Numbered from the stretch's first letter, positions 6,724 through 14,507 are shown. The stretch is 14,924 bases of DNA from Thomasclavelia spiroformis (GCA_018369555.1 JAGZCC010000058.1:1-14924); one strand, 5' to 3'. Numbers and translations: made by a program. The notes: generated from the sequence alone by a model not told the origin.

Positions 6724-8539
6724 ACTTAGCCTTTAATCTATTTTGTTGTTTGCGTTCTTGTTCAGTTAAATAACGTTTTCGTAAACGAATATTTTCTGGT
6801 GTTACTTCTACTAACTCATCATCATTAATATAATCCAAGCAAGCTTCTAGATTAAATGTTCTTGGACGTTTTAAAACTACTGTAGAATCTTTAGAAGAAG
6901 AACGTGTATTAGTCAACTGTTTTCCCTTAGTAACATTAACAACTAAATCATTATCTCGACTATGTTCACCAACAATCATTCCCTCATACACTTCAACTCC
7001 TGGTCCAACAAACATAATTCCACGATCTTCTACGCCACCTAAAGCATAAGCTGTTGTTTGACCATTATCTATTGAAACTAAAACACCTAAAGCACGTTCA
7101 CCTACAGTTTCTCCCTCCATTGGACGATACTCTAAAAATGAATGAGAAATGATTCCATAACCTTTTGTCATAGTTAAAAAGTTTGTCATAAATCCAATCA
7201 TTCCTCGTGAAGGAATTGTATATGTAACACTAGTTTGTCCATCATTACTTACCATATTTTCTAAGACACCTCGACGATATCCTAACGATTCAATAACATT
7301 CCCAATACAATCATCAGGTGCTTCAATATTTACTTCTTCAAACGGTTCACACTTAACACCATCAATTTCTTTAACAATAACCTTAGGCTTAGACACCTGT
7401 AATTCATAACCTTCTCGACGCATATTTTCAATCAAAATAGATAAATGCAATTCTCCACGTCCAGAAACAATCCACTCTTCACTATTAGGAATTCTTTCAA
7501 TCTTTAAAGAAACATCTCGATTAGTTTCTTTAAATAAACGTTCTTCAATCTGACGTGCTGTTACAAACTTACCATCTTGACCAGCAAATGGAGAAGTATT
7601 TGTTCCAAATACCATTTGAATCGTTGGTTCATCAACTTTTAATAATGGTAACGGCTCTTCCTTACCAGTCGTACAAACCGTCTCCCCAACACCAATATCA
7701 CTAAGTCCAGCAATCGCAACAATATCACCAGCGCTAGCTTCGTTAATTTCAATACGATTTAATCCTAAAAAACCATATAATTTTTGAATTCTAAACTGAC
7801 TATGAGTTCCATCTGCACGAACACAAGTAACACTTTCATTAACTTTCATCTTACCACGTTGAATTCGTCCAACTCCAATTCTTCCAACATAATCATTATA
7901 ATCTAATAAAGCCGGTTGGAATTGTAATGGTCCTTCTTCATCAACTAAAGGTTCTGGAATTTCATCAATAATCATATCAAACAAACAGTCCATATTATTA
8001 ACCTGAGTATTAATATCACTATCTAAACTCGAAGTTCCTTGTAAAGCTGAAGCATATACAGTCGGAAAGTCTAATTGCTCATCATCAGCACCCAATTCCA
8101 TAAACAACTCTAAAACTTCATCCATTACTTCTTGAATTCTTACAACTGGACGATCAACTTTATTAATAACTACGATTGGTTTTACTTTTGCTTCCAAAGC
8201 TTTTTTCAAAACAAAACGAGTTTGCGGCATTGTTCCTTCATAAGCATCTACAACTAACAATACACCATCAACCATATTCATAATTCTTTCAACTTCGCCA
8301 CCAAAATCAGCATGACCTGGCGTATCCATAATATTAATACGATAATCTTTATAATTAATCGCTGTATTCTTAGCTAAAATTGTTATTCCTCGTTCACGCT
8401 CAAGCGTATTACTATCCATTGCTCTTTCAACAACTTGTTCATTATCTCTAAATGTACCTGATAATTTCAACAATTGATCAACTAAAGTAGTTTTACCATG
8501 ATCAACATGAGCTATAATTGCAATATTTCTTATCTTCAT
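6722..8539 (-). CDS. typA: Ribosome-associated translational GTPase TypA/BipA
   Basis: A 605-residue translation-factor GTPase of the EF-G/LepA class that binds the ribosome and supports growth under stress and cold, and ribosome assembly. GTPase motifs are intact: G1 AHVDHGKTT (10-18), the switch block RERGITI (48-54), G3 DTPGH (72-76) and G4 NKVD (126-129). An EF-Tu-like beta-barrel domain follows, then EF-G domain III/V-like segments, including the conserved RGELHLSILIENMRREGYELQVSKP and EYRPMEGE blocks, and a basic C-terminal tail. Length is normal. The open frame reaches up to 8569, but the ATG at 8539 is chosen: GAGAGGT lies about 8 bases upstream, and the longer version would begin inside the -10 box. 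The gene has its own promoter but might also receive read-through from the pentapeptide gene, which has no visible terminator. Confidence 0.98.
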   Translation of the reverse strand: MKIRNIAIIAHVDHGKTTLVDQLLKLSGTFRDNEQVVERAMDSNTLERERGITILAKNTAINYKDYRINIMDTPGHADFGGEVERIMNMVDGVLLVVDAYEGTMPQTRFVLKKALEAKVKPIVVINKVDRPVVRIQEVMDEVLELFMELGADDEQLDFPTVYASALQGTSSLDSDINTQVNNMDCLFDMIIDEIPEPLVDEEGPLQFQPALLDYNDYVGRIGVGRIQRGKMKVNESVTCVRADGTHSQFRIQKLYGFLGLNRIEINEASAGDIVAIAGLSDIGVGETVCTTGKEEPLPLLKVDEPTIQMVFGTNTSPFAGQDGKFVTARQIEERLFKETNRDVSLKIERIPNSEEWIVSGRGELHLSILIENMRREGYELQVSKPKVIVKEIDGVKCEPFEEVNIEAPDDCIGNVIESLGYRRGVLENMVSNDGQTSVTYTIPSRGMIGFMTNFLTMTKGYGIISHSFLEYRPMEGETVGERALGVLVSIDNGQTTAYALGGVEDRGIMFVGPGVEVYEGMIVGEHSRDNDLVVNVTKGKQLTNTRSSSKDSTVVLKRPRTFNLEACLDYINDDELVEVTPENIRLRKRYLTEQERKQQNRLKAK

Positions 8540-8567
8540 ATTTATGACCTCTCTTAATAACTTCATC

Positions 8568-8595
8568 ATTATAACACAGAATTAGATTTTGTCAT
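8568..8595 (-). promoter_or_regulatory. typA promoter, extended -10
   Basis: TGTTATAAT supplies a perfect extended -10 (hexamer 8568-8573), with -35 ATGACA (8590-8595, 5 of 6 matches) 16 bases upstream. The promoter sits in the short gap after the pentapeptide gene. Confidence 0.75.
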
Positions 8596-8609
8596 TTATT
8601 TTTTTGCGT

Positions 8610-9224
8610 TTAATCAACAATAATCCCTAATAGTTTTGATAACTCTACTGCTTGATACACATCAACATGGATTCCTTTTAAACTATAAAGATCAATTTTT
8701 ATTCCTTCAATATTAGTACTTCTAAAATCCATATCTTGTAAATCAGTCTTAAAAATCTCACTATTAATCAAGCTGACATCATTAAACTCAAAATCTTTAA
8801 CTTTTATTTCCATTATACTACTTTCATCTAAACAACAATCTTTAAACTCAACATTACTAATATTACCGAAAGCAATATTCATATACTTACCTTGGATATC
8901 TTCAAACAGTACATCTTTTAATGAACAGTTTATAAATTCAATTCCTATCATTTTACAATTGATAAAATGACATCGATGAATACTTATTTTTTCAAAAGTT
9001 ATATTTGATAAATCACAATTAATAAAAACACAATCAACAAAATGAGTATTAATTAAATTTATCTTACCAAAATCAATTTTTTCAAATTTACATTCATCAA
9101 TTGTATTATTTTTAATCTCAATAATATCTAATGGTGTTCTATTAAATAAACACTGATAAAAACCCTCTACAACTTCTAAATTATTTTCATTTAACTGATG
9201 AATAATTGGCTTTTTTATTTTCAA
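8610..9224 (-). CDS. Pentapeptide-repeat protein (Qnr/MfpA-like fold)
   Basis: A 204-residue protein made mostly of tandem five-residue repeats with a hydrophobic centre (CKFEK IDFGK INLIN THFVD CVFIN CDLSN ITFEK and so on), which fold as a right-handed quadrilateral beta-helix. It is rich in Cys in the repeats and has no signal peptide. The C-terminal part, ending GIHVDVYQAVELSKLLGIIVD, is a helix-like cap. Pentapeptide proteins of this size include Qnr and MfpA, which mimic DNA and protect gyrase, but many have no known role, so gyrase protection is only a possibility. The start is TTG at 9224, seven codons inside the longest frame. AGAGGTGA lies about 8 bases before it, and the in-frame ATG at 9245 coincides with the -10 box of the gene's promoter, so it would lie upstream of the transcript. 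No terminator separates the gene from typA. Confidence 0.82.
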   Translation of the reverse strand: MKIKKPIIHQLNENNLEVVEGFYQCLFNRTPLDIIEIKNNTIDECKFEKIDFGKINLINTHFVDCVFINCDLSNITFEKISIHRCHFINCKMIGIEFINCSLKDVLFEDIQGKYMNIAFGNISNVEFKDCCLDESSIMEIKVKDFEFNDVSLINSEIFKTDLQDMDFRSTNIEGIKIDLYSLKGIHVDVYQAVELSKLLGIIVD

Positions 9225-9243
9225 GTTAATCACCTCTAAAATC

Positions 9244-9271
9244 ATTATAACTTAACTAATAAAATTGTAAA
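9244..9271 (-). promoter_or_regulatory. Promoter of the pentapeptide-repeat gene
   Basis: -35 TTTACA (9266-9271, 5 of 6) and consensus -10 TATAAT (9244-9249) are 16 bases apart. The predicted start near 9237 gives a leader of about 13 bases containing AGAGGTGA before the TTG codon. The promoter begins only a few bases after the hairpin that ends the ABC operon. Confidence 0.75.
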
Positions 9272-9278
9272 CAGCATA

Positions 9279-9298
9279 AATAGCCCCTAAGGGCTATT
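9279..9298 (-). terminator. Hairpin ending the Bce-type ABC operon
   Basis: A perfect 8-bp stem AATAGCCC / GGGCTATT with a 4-base loop contains the permease stop codon TAG (9294-9296). The following minus-strand sequence, TATTTATGCTGTTTAC, is only moderately T-rich, so termination may be partial and allow some read-through into the pentapeptide gene. Confidence 0.65.
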
Positions 9299-11273
9299 CA
9301 TTAATAATTCGATTACTTGCAAAATAAGTAGCAAAATAATAACCACCGTATGCAACAATAATAAACAATGCAGTAATTAAAATATTATCACCAATATCAA
9401 TATTAGCAGTTAAACTAATTATATGATTAATCTCATTTAGACCTACTAAACTATGAATCAAAGCTACTGCCAGCGGGAACATAAATGCAATTCCAATTTG
9501 AATAAATAAACTACGATTAATCATTGGTTTACTAGCACCTAATTGAGTAATAATACGATAACGCTCTTTATTATCAGCCGCTTCAGATAGTTGTTCAATC
9601 GCTAGTACTGTGCCACTAGCAATTGCAAAAACAATACCTAAATACAAACCAACAAAAGTAAACATTGCACTACTACCAATTCCCGCAGTTTTTAATTCAA
9701 GCTTTGTATATACATCAATAAATGAATGATTCAAATTATATGTTTCCATCATGTTATTAAACTTTTCTTCACAAACTTCTTTATTATTTTCATAGTTTCC
9801 TACAAGATAAGTAATTCCTTCTATATGACCGTATTTTTTAGCAACATTATCACTCACTACAACAAATCCTTGATTACCATTACTATTAGTTATTGAAAGT
9901 TCTAAGACATGATCTAATTTACTATTTAAAGTATTATTGGCAATTTGAATTGTTCCATTATCTTTTATAAACTGATTATAATACTCTAATGACATTGGTA
10001 AAGTTGATACTAAGATATACTGATTATCACTCAATTCAACTTTTTGATTATCTTTATTAGCTAATTCCATTAATTTATTAAAATCACTTTCTTTTATTGC
10101 CATTATCGATGCTTGCTTTAAATAATCCATATTAAGATATAAATCATTATTTTGTGAAATAAAATCACTATATGTTAAATCGTCAAAAATAATACTTTGA
10201 TATTGAAAACTTTTTGCAACAATTGATTGATAATCTTTACTATTTTTTAATTCATCAATATTTTTCATTTCAATAGTTGCCGCTGAAAAATCATATGGTG
10301 TATTACTAGAAAATGATCCATTCAACGCATTTGCTAATGATAAAGATGTTGATAAAATTCCAATTGTAAGTAACAACATTAAAGATATTACAGTTGTAGA
10401 AACTACATGTGTGTTAATTTTATTACTTACCTGTTTTAAAATAAAAATATTTAAATCTTTATAATAAAGCTTTTTTCTAAGTGAAATAACTTTTAATAAA
10501 AAACCAGATACTGATAAAAAAAATAAAAATGTTCCTAAACTGCCTAATATAATCATTTTAATAAAATCATTTCCACCCATTAAAATTGCTCCATCATAAA
10601 GTAATTTATAAGCATATCCAATTAATATCAAAGAAATTATAAAAATAATTAAAATTAACCAGTTATTTTTAATTCGTACTTTTTCATTTTTACGCTTTGC
10701 TGATAATAAATCAATTAATTTAAAACGGTTTAATGTAATTAAATTAAAAGCCGTTACAATTACATATATCAAACCAAAACTAATTACTGACCATATCAAA
10801 GCATCACTTGAAAAAACAAAACTAAACTTAGTCATATTAGCTTCAAATAACTTCGCTACAAAAACTGAAACTAATTGCGATAAACTAATTCCAATTAATA
10901 TCCCTGTTATTAAAGAAATAATTCCAACTAAAATAGTTTCAAGAACTAAAATCATCGATACTTTAACATTTGACATTCCTAACATCAAATAAATTCCAAT
11001 TTCTTTTTTTCTTCTTTTAATTATAAAATTATTAGCATAAACAATCAAAAAACCTAATACAATCGCAACAAATATCGAAAGAGAACCTATTACATTAACT
11101 AATGCTAGCACCATTTTTTTAGTTGACTCATTTAAAGCTAACATTGCAGTTTGACTATCTAGTGAATTAAACAAGTAGAAAATACTAATTGCAATTACTA
11201 AAGTAATAAAATAAATAGAGTAATCTTTAATACTTTTTTTAATATTTCTAAACGCTAGTTTAAATAAGCTCAT
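9294..11273 (-). CDS. BceB-type ABC transporter permease (antimicrobial peptide sensing/detoxification)
   Basis: A 659-residue permease of the large FtsX/MacB-like class seen in BceAB, PsdAB and VraFG systems, which free targets of or move peptide antibiotics such as bacitracin and lantibiotics, and also sense them. The N-terminus MSLFKLAFRNIKKSIKDYSIYF is typical of the family. About ten membrane helices are arranged as one near 17-37, a pair followed by the coupling block FIIKRRKKEIGIYLMLGMS, further helices up to about 310, a large extracellular domain of roughly 220 residues (about 315-535), and three C-terminal helices with a second coupling block KERYRIITQLGAS. The big loop between helices 7 and 8 is the family hallmark and is thought to contact the ligand. 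The gene overlaps the ATPase gene by 14 bases. Which peptide it responds to cannot be told. Confidence 0.92.
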   Translation of the reverse strand: MSLFKLAFRNIKKSIKDYSIYFITLVIAISIFYLFNSLDSQTAMLALNESTKKMVLALVNVIGSLSIFVAIVLGFLIVYANNFIIKRRKKEIGIYLMLGMSNVKVSMILVLETILVGIISLITGILIGISLSQLVSVFVAKLFEANMTKFSFVFSSDALIWSVISFGLIYVIVTAFNLITLNRFKLIDLLSAKRKNEKVRIKNNWLILIIFIISLILIGYAYKLLYDGAILMGGNDFIKMIILGSLGTFLFFLSVSGFLLKVISLRKKLYYKDLNIFILKQVSNKINTHVVSTTVISLMLLLTIGILSTSLSLANALNGSFSSNTPYDFSAATIEMKNIDELKNSKDYQSIVAKSFQYQSIIFDDLTYSDFISQNNDLYLNMDYLKQASIMAIKESDFNKLMELANKDNQKVELSDNQYILVSTLPMSLEYYNQFIKDNGTIQIANNTLNSKLDHVLELSITNSNGNQGFVVVSDNVAKKYGHIEGITYLVGNYENNKEVCEEKFNNMMETYNLNHSFIDVYTKLELKTAGIGSSAMFTFVGLYLGIVFAIASGTVLAIEQLSEAADNKERYRIITQLGASKPMINRSLFIQIGIAFMFPLAVALIHSLVGLNEINHIISLTANIDIGDNILITALFIIVAYGGYYFATYFASNRIINE

Positions 11274-12027
11274 TTAGCTCACCGCCTAATACTGTTTGAA
11301 CATCCATGATCATATTAAAAAATTCCTTTCGTGAATGTTCTCCTTTAATAACTTCACTAAACAATTTACCATCCTTAATAAAAATCACCCGATCACCATA
11401 GCTAGCTGTAAAGCAATCATGAGTAACCATTAAAATCGTAGCATTTAATTTTTGATTTAAAGTATTTAAACTATCAAGCAACATTTTAGCTGATTTACTA
11501 TCAAGAGCTCCCGTTGGTTCATCAGCTAAAATTAAATCAGGATCACCAACAATAGCTCTAGCACAAGCAACACGTTGTTTTTGTCCTCCAGACATTTCAT
11601 ATGGATATTTATCTAAAATTCCTTCAATTCCTAGTGCAATAGCTATCTGTCTAACTTTTTCATCAACTAATTTATAATTAGTTTTTTTAATTGCAAGAGC
11701 TAAAGCGATATTTTCAAAAGCTGTCAACGTATCCAAAAGATTAAAGTCTTGAAAAATAAAGCCTAAAGAATCACTTCTAAATTTAGTTAATTTTCGTCCC
11801 TTTAATTTTGTAATATCTTGATTTTTCAAATAAATGTGTCCACTAGTAACTCGATCAATCGTGGAAATGCAATTAAGCAAAGTACTTTTTCCACTGCCAC
11901 TAGCACCCATGATGACAACAAACTCACCATCATTTATATCAAAACTAATATTATCAATTGCTTTAGTAAGATTTATTTTATTACCATAATATTTTTCAAT
12001 ATTTTCAATTCTTAATATTTTTTCCAT
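11260..12027 (-). CDS. BceA-type ABC transporter ATPase
   Basis: The 255-residue ATPase partner of the adjacent large permease. It has a MacB/LolD-type ABC domain with Walker A GASGSGKST (41-49), Q-loop in FIFQDFNLLDTLTAFEN, signature MSGGQKQR, Walker B DLILADEPTGALD and switch histidine in MVTHD. The extra C-terminal stretch after the H-loop (GKLFSEVIKGEHSRKEFFNMIMDV) is typical of BceA proteins. GAGGTGA stands about 8 bases before the ATG. It is the first gene of the transporter operon and overlaps the permease gene by 14 bases. Expression is probably controlled by the neighbouring response regulator. Confidence 0.95.
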   Translation of the reverse strand: MEKILRIENIEKYYGNKINLTKAIDNISFDINDGEFVVIMGASGSGKSTLLNCISTIDRVTSGHIYLKNQDITKLKGRKLTKFRSDSLGFIFQDFNLLDTLTAFENIALALAIKKTNYKLVDEKVRQIAIALGIEGILDKYPYEMSGGQKQRVACARAIVGDPDLILADEPTGALDSKSAKMLLDSLNTLNQKLNATILMVTHDCFTASYGDRVIFIKDGKLFSEVIKGEHSRKEFFNMIMDVQTVLGGELNELI

Positions 12028-12042
12028 CTATCTTCACCTCAA

Positions 12043-12088
12043 TAATCATTATAATGATTATTTTATTTTAAACCATCGAATAAAATAA
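12043..12088 (-). promoter_or_regulatory. Candidate regulated promoter of the bceAB-like operon
   Basis: A perfect 18-bp palindrome, TAATCATTA / TAATGATTA (12043-12060), contains a consensus -10 TATAAT (12048-12053). The hexamer 17 bases upstream, ATGGTT (12071-12076), is a poor -35. It is straddled by a second inverted repeat, TTATTTTATT (12058-12067) and AATAAAATAA (12079-12088), 11 bases apart. A good -10, weak -35 and overlapping dyad fit an activator-dependent promoter, as known for BceR-type regulators. The actual operator is an inference; the hairpin at 12090-12115 is an alternative site. Confidence 0.5.
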
Positions 12089-12089
12089 C

Positions 12090-12115
12090 ATAACCTTACA
12101 TTATCGTAAGGTTAT
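12090..12115 (-). terminator. Hairpin at the end of the two-component operon
   Basis: A 10-bp perfect stem ATAACCTTAC / GTAAGGTTAT with a 6-base loop contains the histidine kinase stop codon (12101-12103). The minus-strand sequence after it, GTTATTTTATTC, is T-rich. It probably ends the regulator transcript just before the transporter promoter, though the dyad could also be a regulator binding site. Confidence 0.6.
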
Positions 12116-13105
12116 AAAAGAACTATGAGGAAAAATAATTGTTACTGTTGTTTTTTCATTAGAAAAAATCTTAATTTCATGATTAAGTCGTAAACAAAGT
12201 TTTTTACATAAATACAAACCAATTCCCGTGCTTTTTTTATTACTACGACCATTTGTTCCAGTAAATCCTTTATCAAAAACTCGATCAATTTCATCTTTCA
12301 AGATTCCAATTCCATTATCACAAATCATCAATTCATCATGATCTTGATATTTTTTAGCACTTATAGTTATAACAGGATCTTGATTTACATATTTAATGGC
12401 ATTATTAATAATTTGATTCAAAATAAATTCCAGCCATTTTTTATCACTATATACTTGAATATTTAAATTATTTAATTCAATTTTAATTCTTTTACTAATT
12501 AAATCTTTTTTATTTTGCTTAATAACTGTATTAACCACCTCATTTAGATTAACTTCTTTGATTAAATAATCTTTTTCAACATTTTCACTACGAGCATAAA
12601 ATAAAACTTGCTGTAAATAATTTTCTATTTTAACCAATTCTTCTTGGATACTTTGATTAATTGAACTAGGATTGTTTTCAACGATCATTAAACATGTTGC
12701 AAGTGGTGTTTTTACTTCATGACACCACATTTCAATATATTCTTTTAATTCACTATGTTGATAGTGGATTTCATTAATATGCTCTTTCATTGCTTTATCA
12801 ATTTCATATAAACTATCAACCATAATTTTACCTTCAATAAAATTTGGTTTATCTAACAATTCTGTAATTAAATACTTTTGATCCAGTTTATCAAGTAACT
12901 TAATCATATTATTATAATAATTACGTTTACGTAAATAATTGTAACTAAATAAAAAAATATATCCAAATCCAAATAATACCAGCAGATATGTTATTAAAAA
13001 TAGTGGTAAATTAAATATCCATAATATTAACCAAATTAATAAAATTATTACAATAGCTACTACAATACTAATAATCTGATCTTTTATATAATCCTTTAAA
13101 CTCAT
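12101..13105 (-). CDS. BceS-type intramembrane-sensing histidine kinase
   Basis: A 334-residue sensor kinase. Two membrane helices (about 11-31 and 37-55) are joined by only a few residues, so there is no extracellular sensing domain. This is the hallmark of intramembrane-sensing kinases of the BceS group, which receive their signal from the ABC permease. The phospho-accepting His129 sits in EMWCHEVKTPLA, followed by a HATPase domain with N-box NQIINNAIKY, G1 DNGIGI and G2 STGIGLYLCKKL, all intact. The gene overlaps the response regulator by 4 bases (ATGA), indicating translational coupling, and has AAGGA about 11 bases upstream. Its partners are the regulator just before it and the ABC pair just after it. 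Confidence 0.95.
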   Translation of the reverse strand: MSLKDYIKDQIISIVVAIVIILLIWLILWIFNLPLFLITYLLVLFGFGYIFLFSYNYLRKRNYYNNMIKLLDKLDQKYLITELLDKPNFIEGKIMVDSLYEIDKAMKEHINEIHYQHSELKEYIEMWCHEVKTPLATCLMIVENNPSSINQSIQEELVKIENYLQQVLFYARSENVEKDYLIKEVNLNEVVNTVIKQNKKDLISKRIKIELNNLNIQVYSDKKWLEFILNQIINNAIKYVNQDPVITISAKKYQDHDELMICDNGIGILKDEIDRVFDKGFTGTNGRSNKKSTGIGLYLCKKLCLRLNHEIKIFSNEKTTVTIIFPHSSFITLR

Positions 13106-13767
13106 AAAATAATATATCCTTGTTTTCTTTTTGTTAAAATTACATCTTTTAAACCAATATCCTCTAATTTCTTTCGTAAACGATTAATATTAACAGTTAA
13201 AGTATTATCATCAACAAACATATCACTATCCCATAAATAAGACATTAACTTTTCACGAGAAATAATCATTCCCCGATGAGATAATAAATAATGAAATATC
13301 TTTAATTCATTTTTAGATAAATCAATAACCTGATTATTTTTAATAATACTGCTTTTAGAAACATCTAAACATACATTTTGATAATTAATTATTAGTTCTT
13401 CTTTAGGATAGACTCGTTTTAAAACAGCTTCAATTCTTGCAAGCAATATCAATGGATTATATGGTTTAGTTACAAAATCATCGGCACCATAATTAATACA
13501 CATCAATTCATCAAGTTCACTATTTCGACTTGTCACAATAATAATCGGTTTATTAGCAATTTTACGATATTCCCGACATAAAAATTCACCATTTACATTA
13601 GGTAAATTTACATCCAATAAAATCAAATCGCCATCAAAACAAAGCATTTGTTTTAAAGTATCATCAAAATCAATAATCTCTTTTGTCTTAAAACCATTAT
13701 TATTTAAAAATATTTTTAATTCCTGTCTTAACTTAATCTCATCTTCAACAATTAATATTTCAGCCAT
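13102..13767 (-). CDS. BceR-type OmpR-family response regulator
   Basis: A 221-residue response regulator. The receiver domain has the acidic pair Glu8/Asp9/Glu10, phospho-acceptor Asp52 in LILLDVNLP, the switch Thr in IIIVTSRNS and the conserved Lys in DFVTKPYNP. The C-terminal winged helix-turn-helix (LSKNELKIFHYLLSHRG...NTLTVNINRLRKKL...TKRKQGYII) is of the OmpR/PhoB class. It would be phosphorylated by the kinase encoded next to it and activate the bceAB-like operon. The start at 13767 (MAEILIVEDE) is chosen because AAAGGT precedes it by 7 bases; the frame reaches a TTG at 13791, but that would overlap the esterase gene and lacks a binding site. It lies 10 bases after the esterase stop, so it is probably in one transcript with it. 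Confidence 0.95.
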   Translation of the reverse strand: MAEILIVEDEIKLRQELKIFLNNNGFKTKEIIDFDDTLKQMLCFDGDLILLDVNLPNVNGEFLCREYRKIANKPIIIVTSRNSELDELMCINYGADDFVTKPYNPLILLARIEAVLKRVYPKEELIINYQNVCLDVSKSSIIKNNQVIDLSKNELKIFHYLLSHRGMIISREKLMSYLWDSDMFVDDNTLTVNINRLRKKLEDIGLKDVILTKRKQGYIIL

Positions 13768-13777
13768 AATTTTACCT

Positions 13778-14437
13778 TTAATCATCCACAAGTGTTTTTT
13801 TAATCACTTTTGTATAAGCTAAATAGCCCTTATCATTGATATGCAAACCATCAACATAATAATCTTCAATTGGTTCTCCTTTTTTATTACACAATGAACC
13901 ATAAGCATTAATAAAGGTAACATAATCATATGGAATTATTTTTTTAAATTCCTTAAAAATTATCTTTAACATATCATTACTACGCATTCCTTTTTTTAAT
14001 ACTTTATAACCATAGTTCTTTTCTAAACATGGTAACGGAGATACTACATATATCTTACATTCTTTACAATTATAATGGATTAATTCAACCATCTCTTTAA
14101 CATTTAAAGCAATATCACGAGGACTTTCCATTACGGTATCACCTAAATCATTCGTTCCAATCATAATAACAACTTTATTAGGTTTAAACTTAATAACTCC
14201 CTCATCAATAAAATTCAATAATATTTTAGAGCTAATTCCTGCAAGTCCACAATTATATTTATTTAAAATTTCTGGATAGTATTTATCCAAATCACAATAC
14301 TGAGTTATTGAGTCACCAAAAAAAACAACACCTTTTTCTTTAGCATAATATCTTTGTTTAATAATTTCTAACATCCTAATTAATACAAATTCTCTTAACT
14401 GATAATAATTAGTTAAATAGTGCATACTTTCTTTCAT
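13778..14437 (-). CDS. SGNH/GDSL-family hydrolase (esterase or lipase-like)
   Basis: A 219-residue hydrolase with the four SGNH blocks: FFGDSIT with nucleophile Ser43, the oxyanion Gly67 in GLAGISS, Asn96 in MIGTNDLGD, and the C-terminal DGLHIN with Asp196 and His199. The catalytic set is complete. The family removes acyl groups from varied substrates, including lipids, polysaccharides and peptidoglycan; which applies here is unknown. There is no signal peptide, so the enzyme should be cytoplasmic. The start at 14437 is fixed by AGGAGG 7 bases upstream; the 16 extra codons of the longest frame would run back through that site. It leads the operon with the Bce-type regulator and kinase, an unusual companion that hints at an envelope-related substrate. 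Confidence 0.9.
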   Translation of the reverse strand: MKESMHYLTNYYQLREFVLIRMLEIIKQRYYAKEKGVVFFGDSITQYCDLDKYYPEILNKYNCGLAGISSKILLNFIDEGVIKFKPNKVVIMIGTNDLGDTVMESPRDIALNVKEMVELIHYNCKECKIYVVSPLPCLEKNYGYKVLKKGMRSNDMLKIIFKEFKKIIPYDYVTFINAYGSLCNKKGEPIEDYYVDGLHINDKGYLAYTKVIKKTLVDD

Positions 14438-14455
14438 CACTAAACCTCCTAGTAT

Positions 14456-14461
14456 ATTGTA
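14456..14461 (-). promoter_or_regulatory. Possible -10 of the esterase/two-component operon
   Basis: TGTTACAAT gives an extended -10-like site between the upstream terminator and the AGGAGG of the esterase gene. No convincing -35 lies at 16-18 bases, where the terminator stem is located. This is a weak call; read-through from the surface-protein gene is the alternative. Confidence 0.3.
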
Positions 14462-14469
14462 ACATAAAA

Positions 14470-14504
14470 TTAGAGGTAATGGCACTTTTGACCATTACCT
14501 CTAA
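14470..14504 (-). terminator. Terminator of the surface-protein gene
   Basis: A perfect 13-bp stem TTAGAGGTAATGG / CCATTACCTCTAA with a 9-base loop starts 3 bases after the stop codon. The minus strand then reads TTTTATGTT. Confidence 0.88.
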
Positions 14505-14507
14505 ACA

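Noticed and set aside
11818..12015. A 65-codon plus-strand open frame inside the Bce-type ATPase gene
   Set aside because: It lies opposite the conserved N-terminal half of the ATPase, has no ribosome binding site I can see, and its Asn/Ser/Ile-rich product looks like antisense low-complexity sequence.
12043..12060. The 18-bp palindrome as a terminator
   Set aside because: It holds only A:T-rich pairs, has no loop and no T-run, and it coincides with a consensus -10 box 14-20 bases before the ATPase ribosome binding site. A promoter or operator role is more likely.
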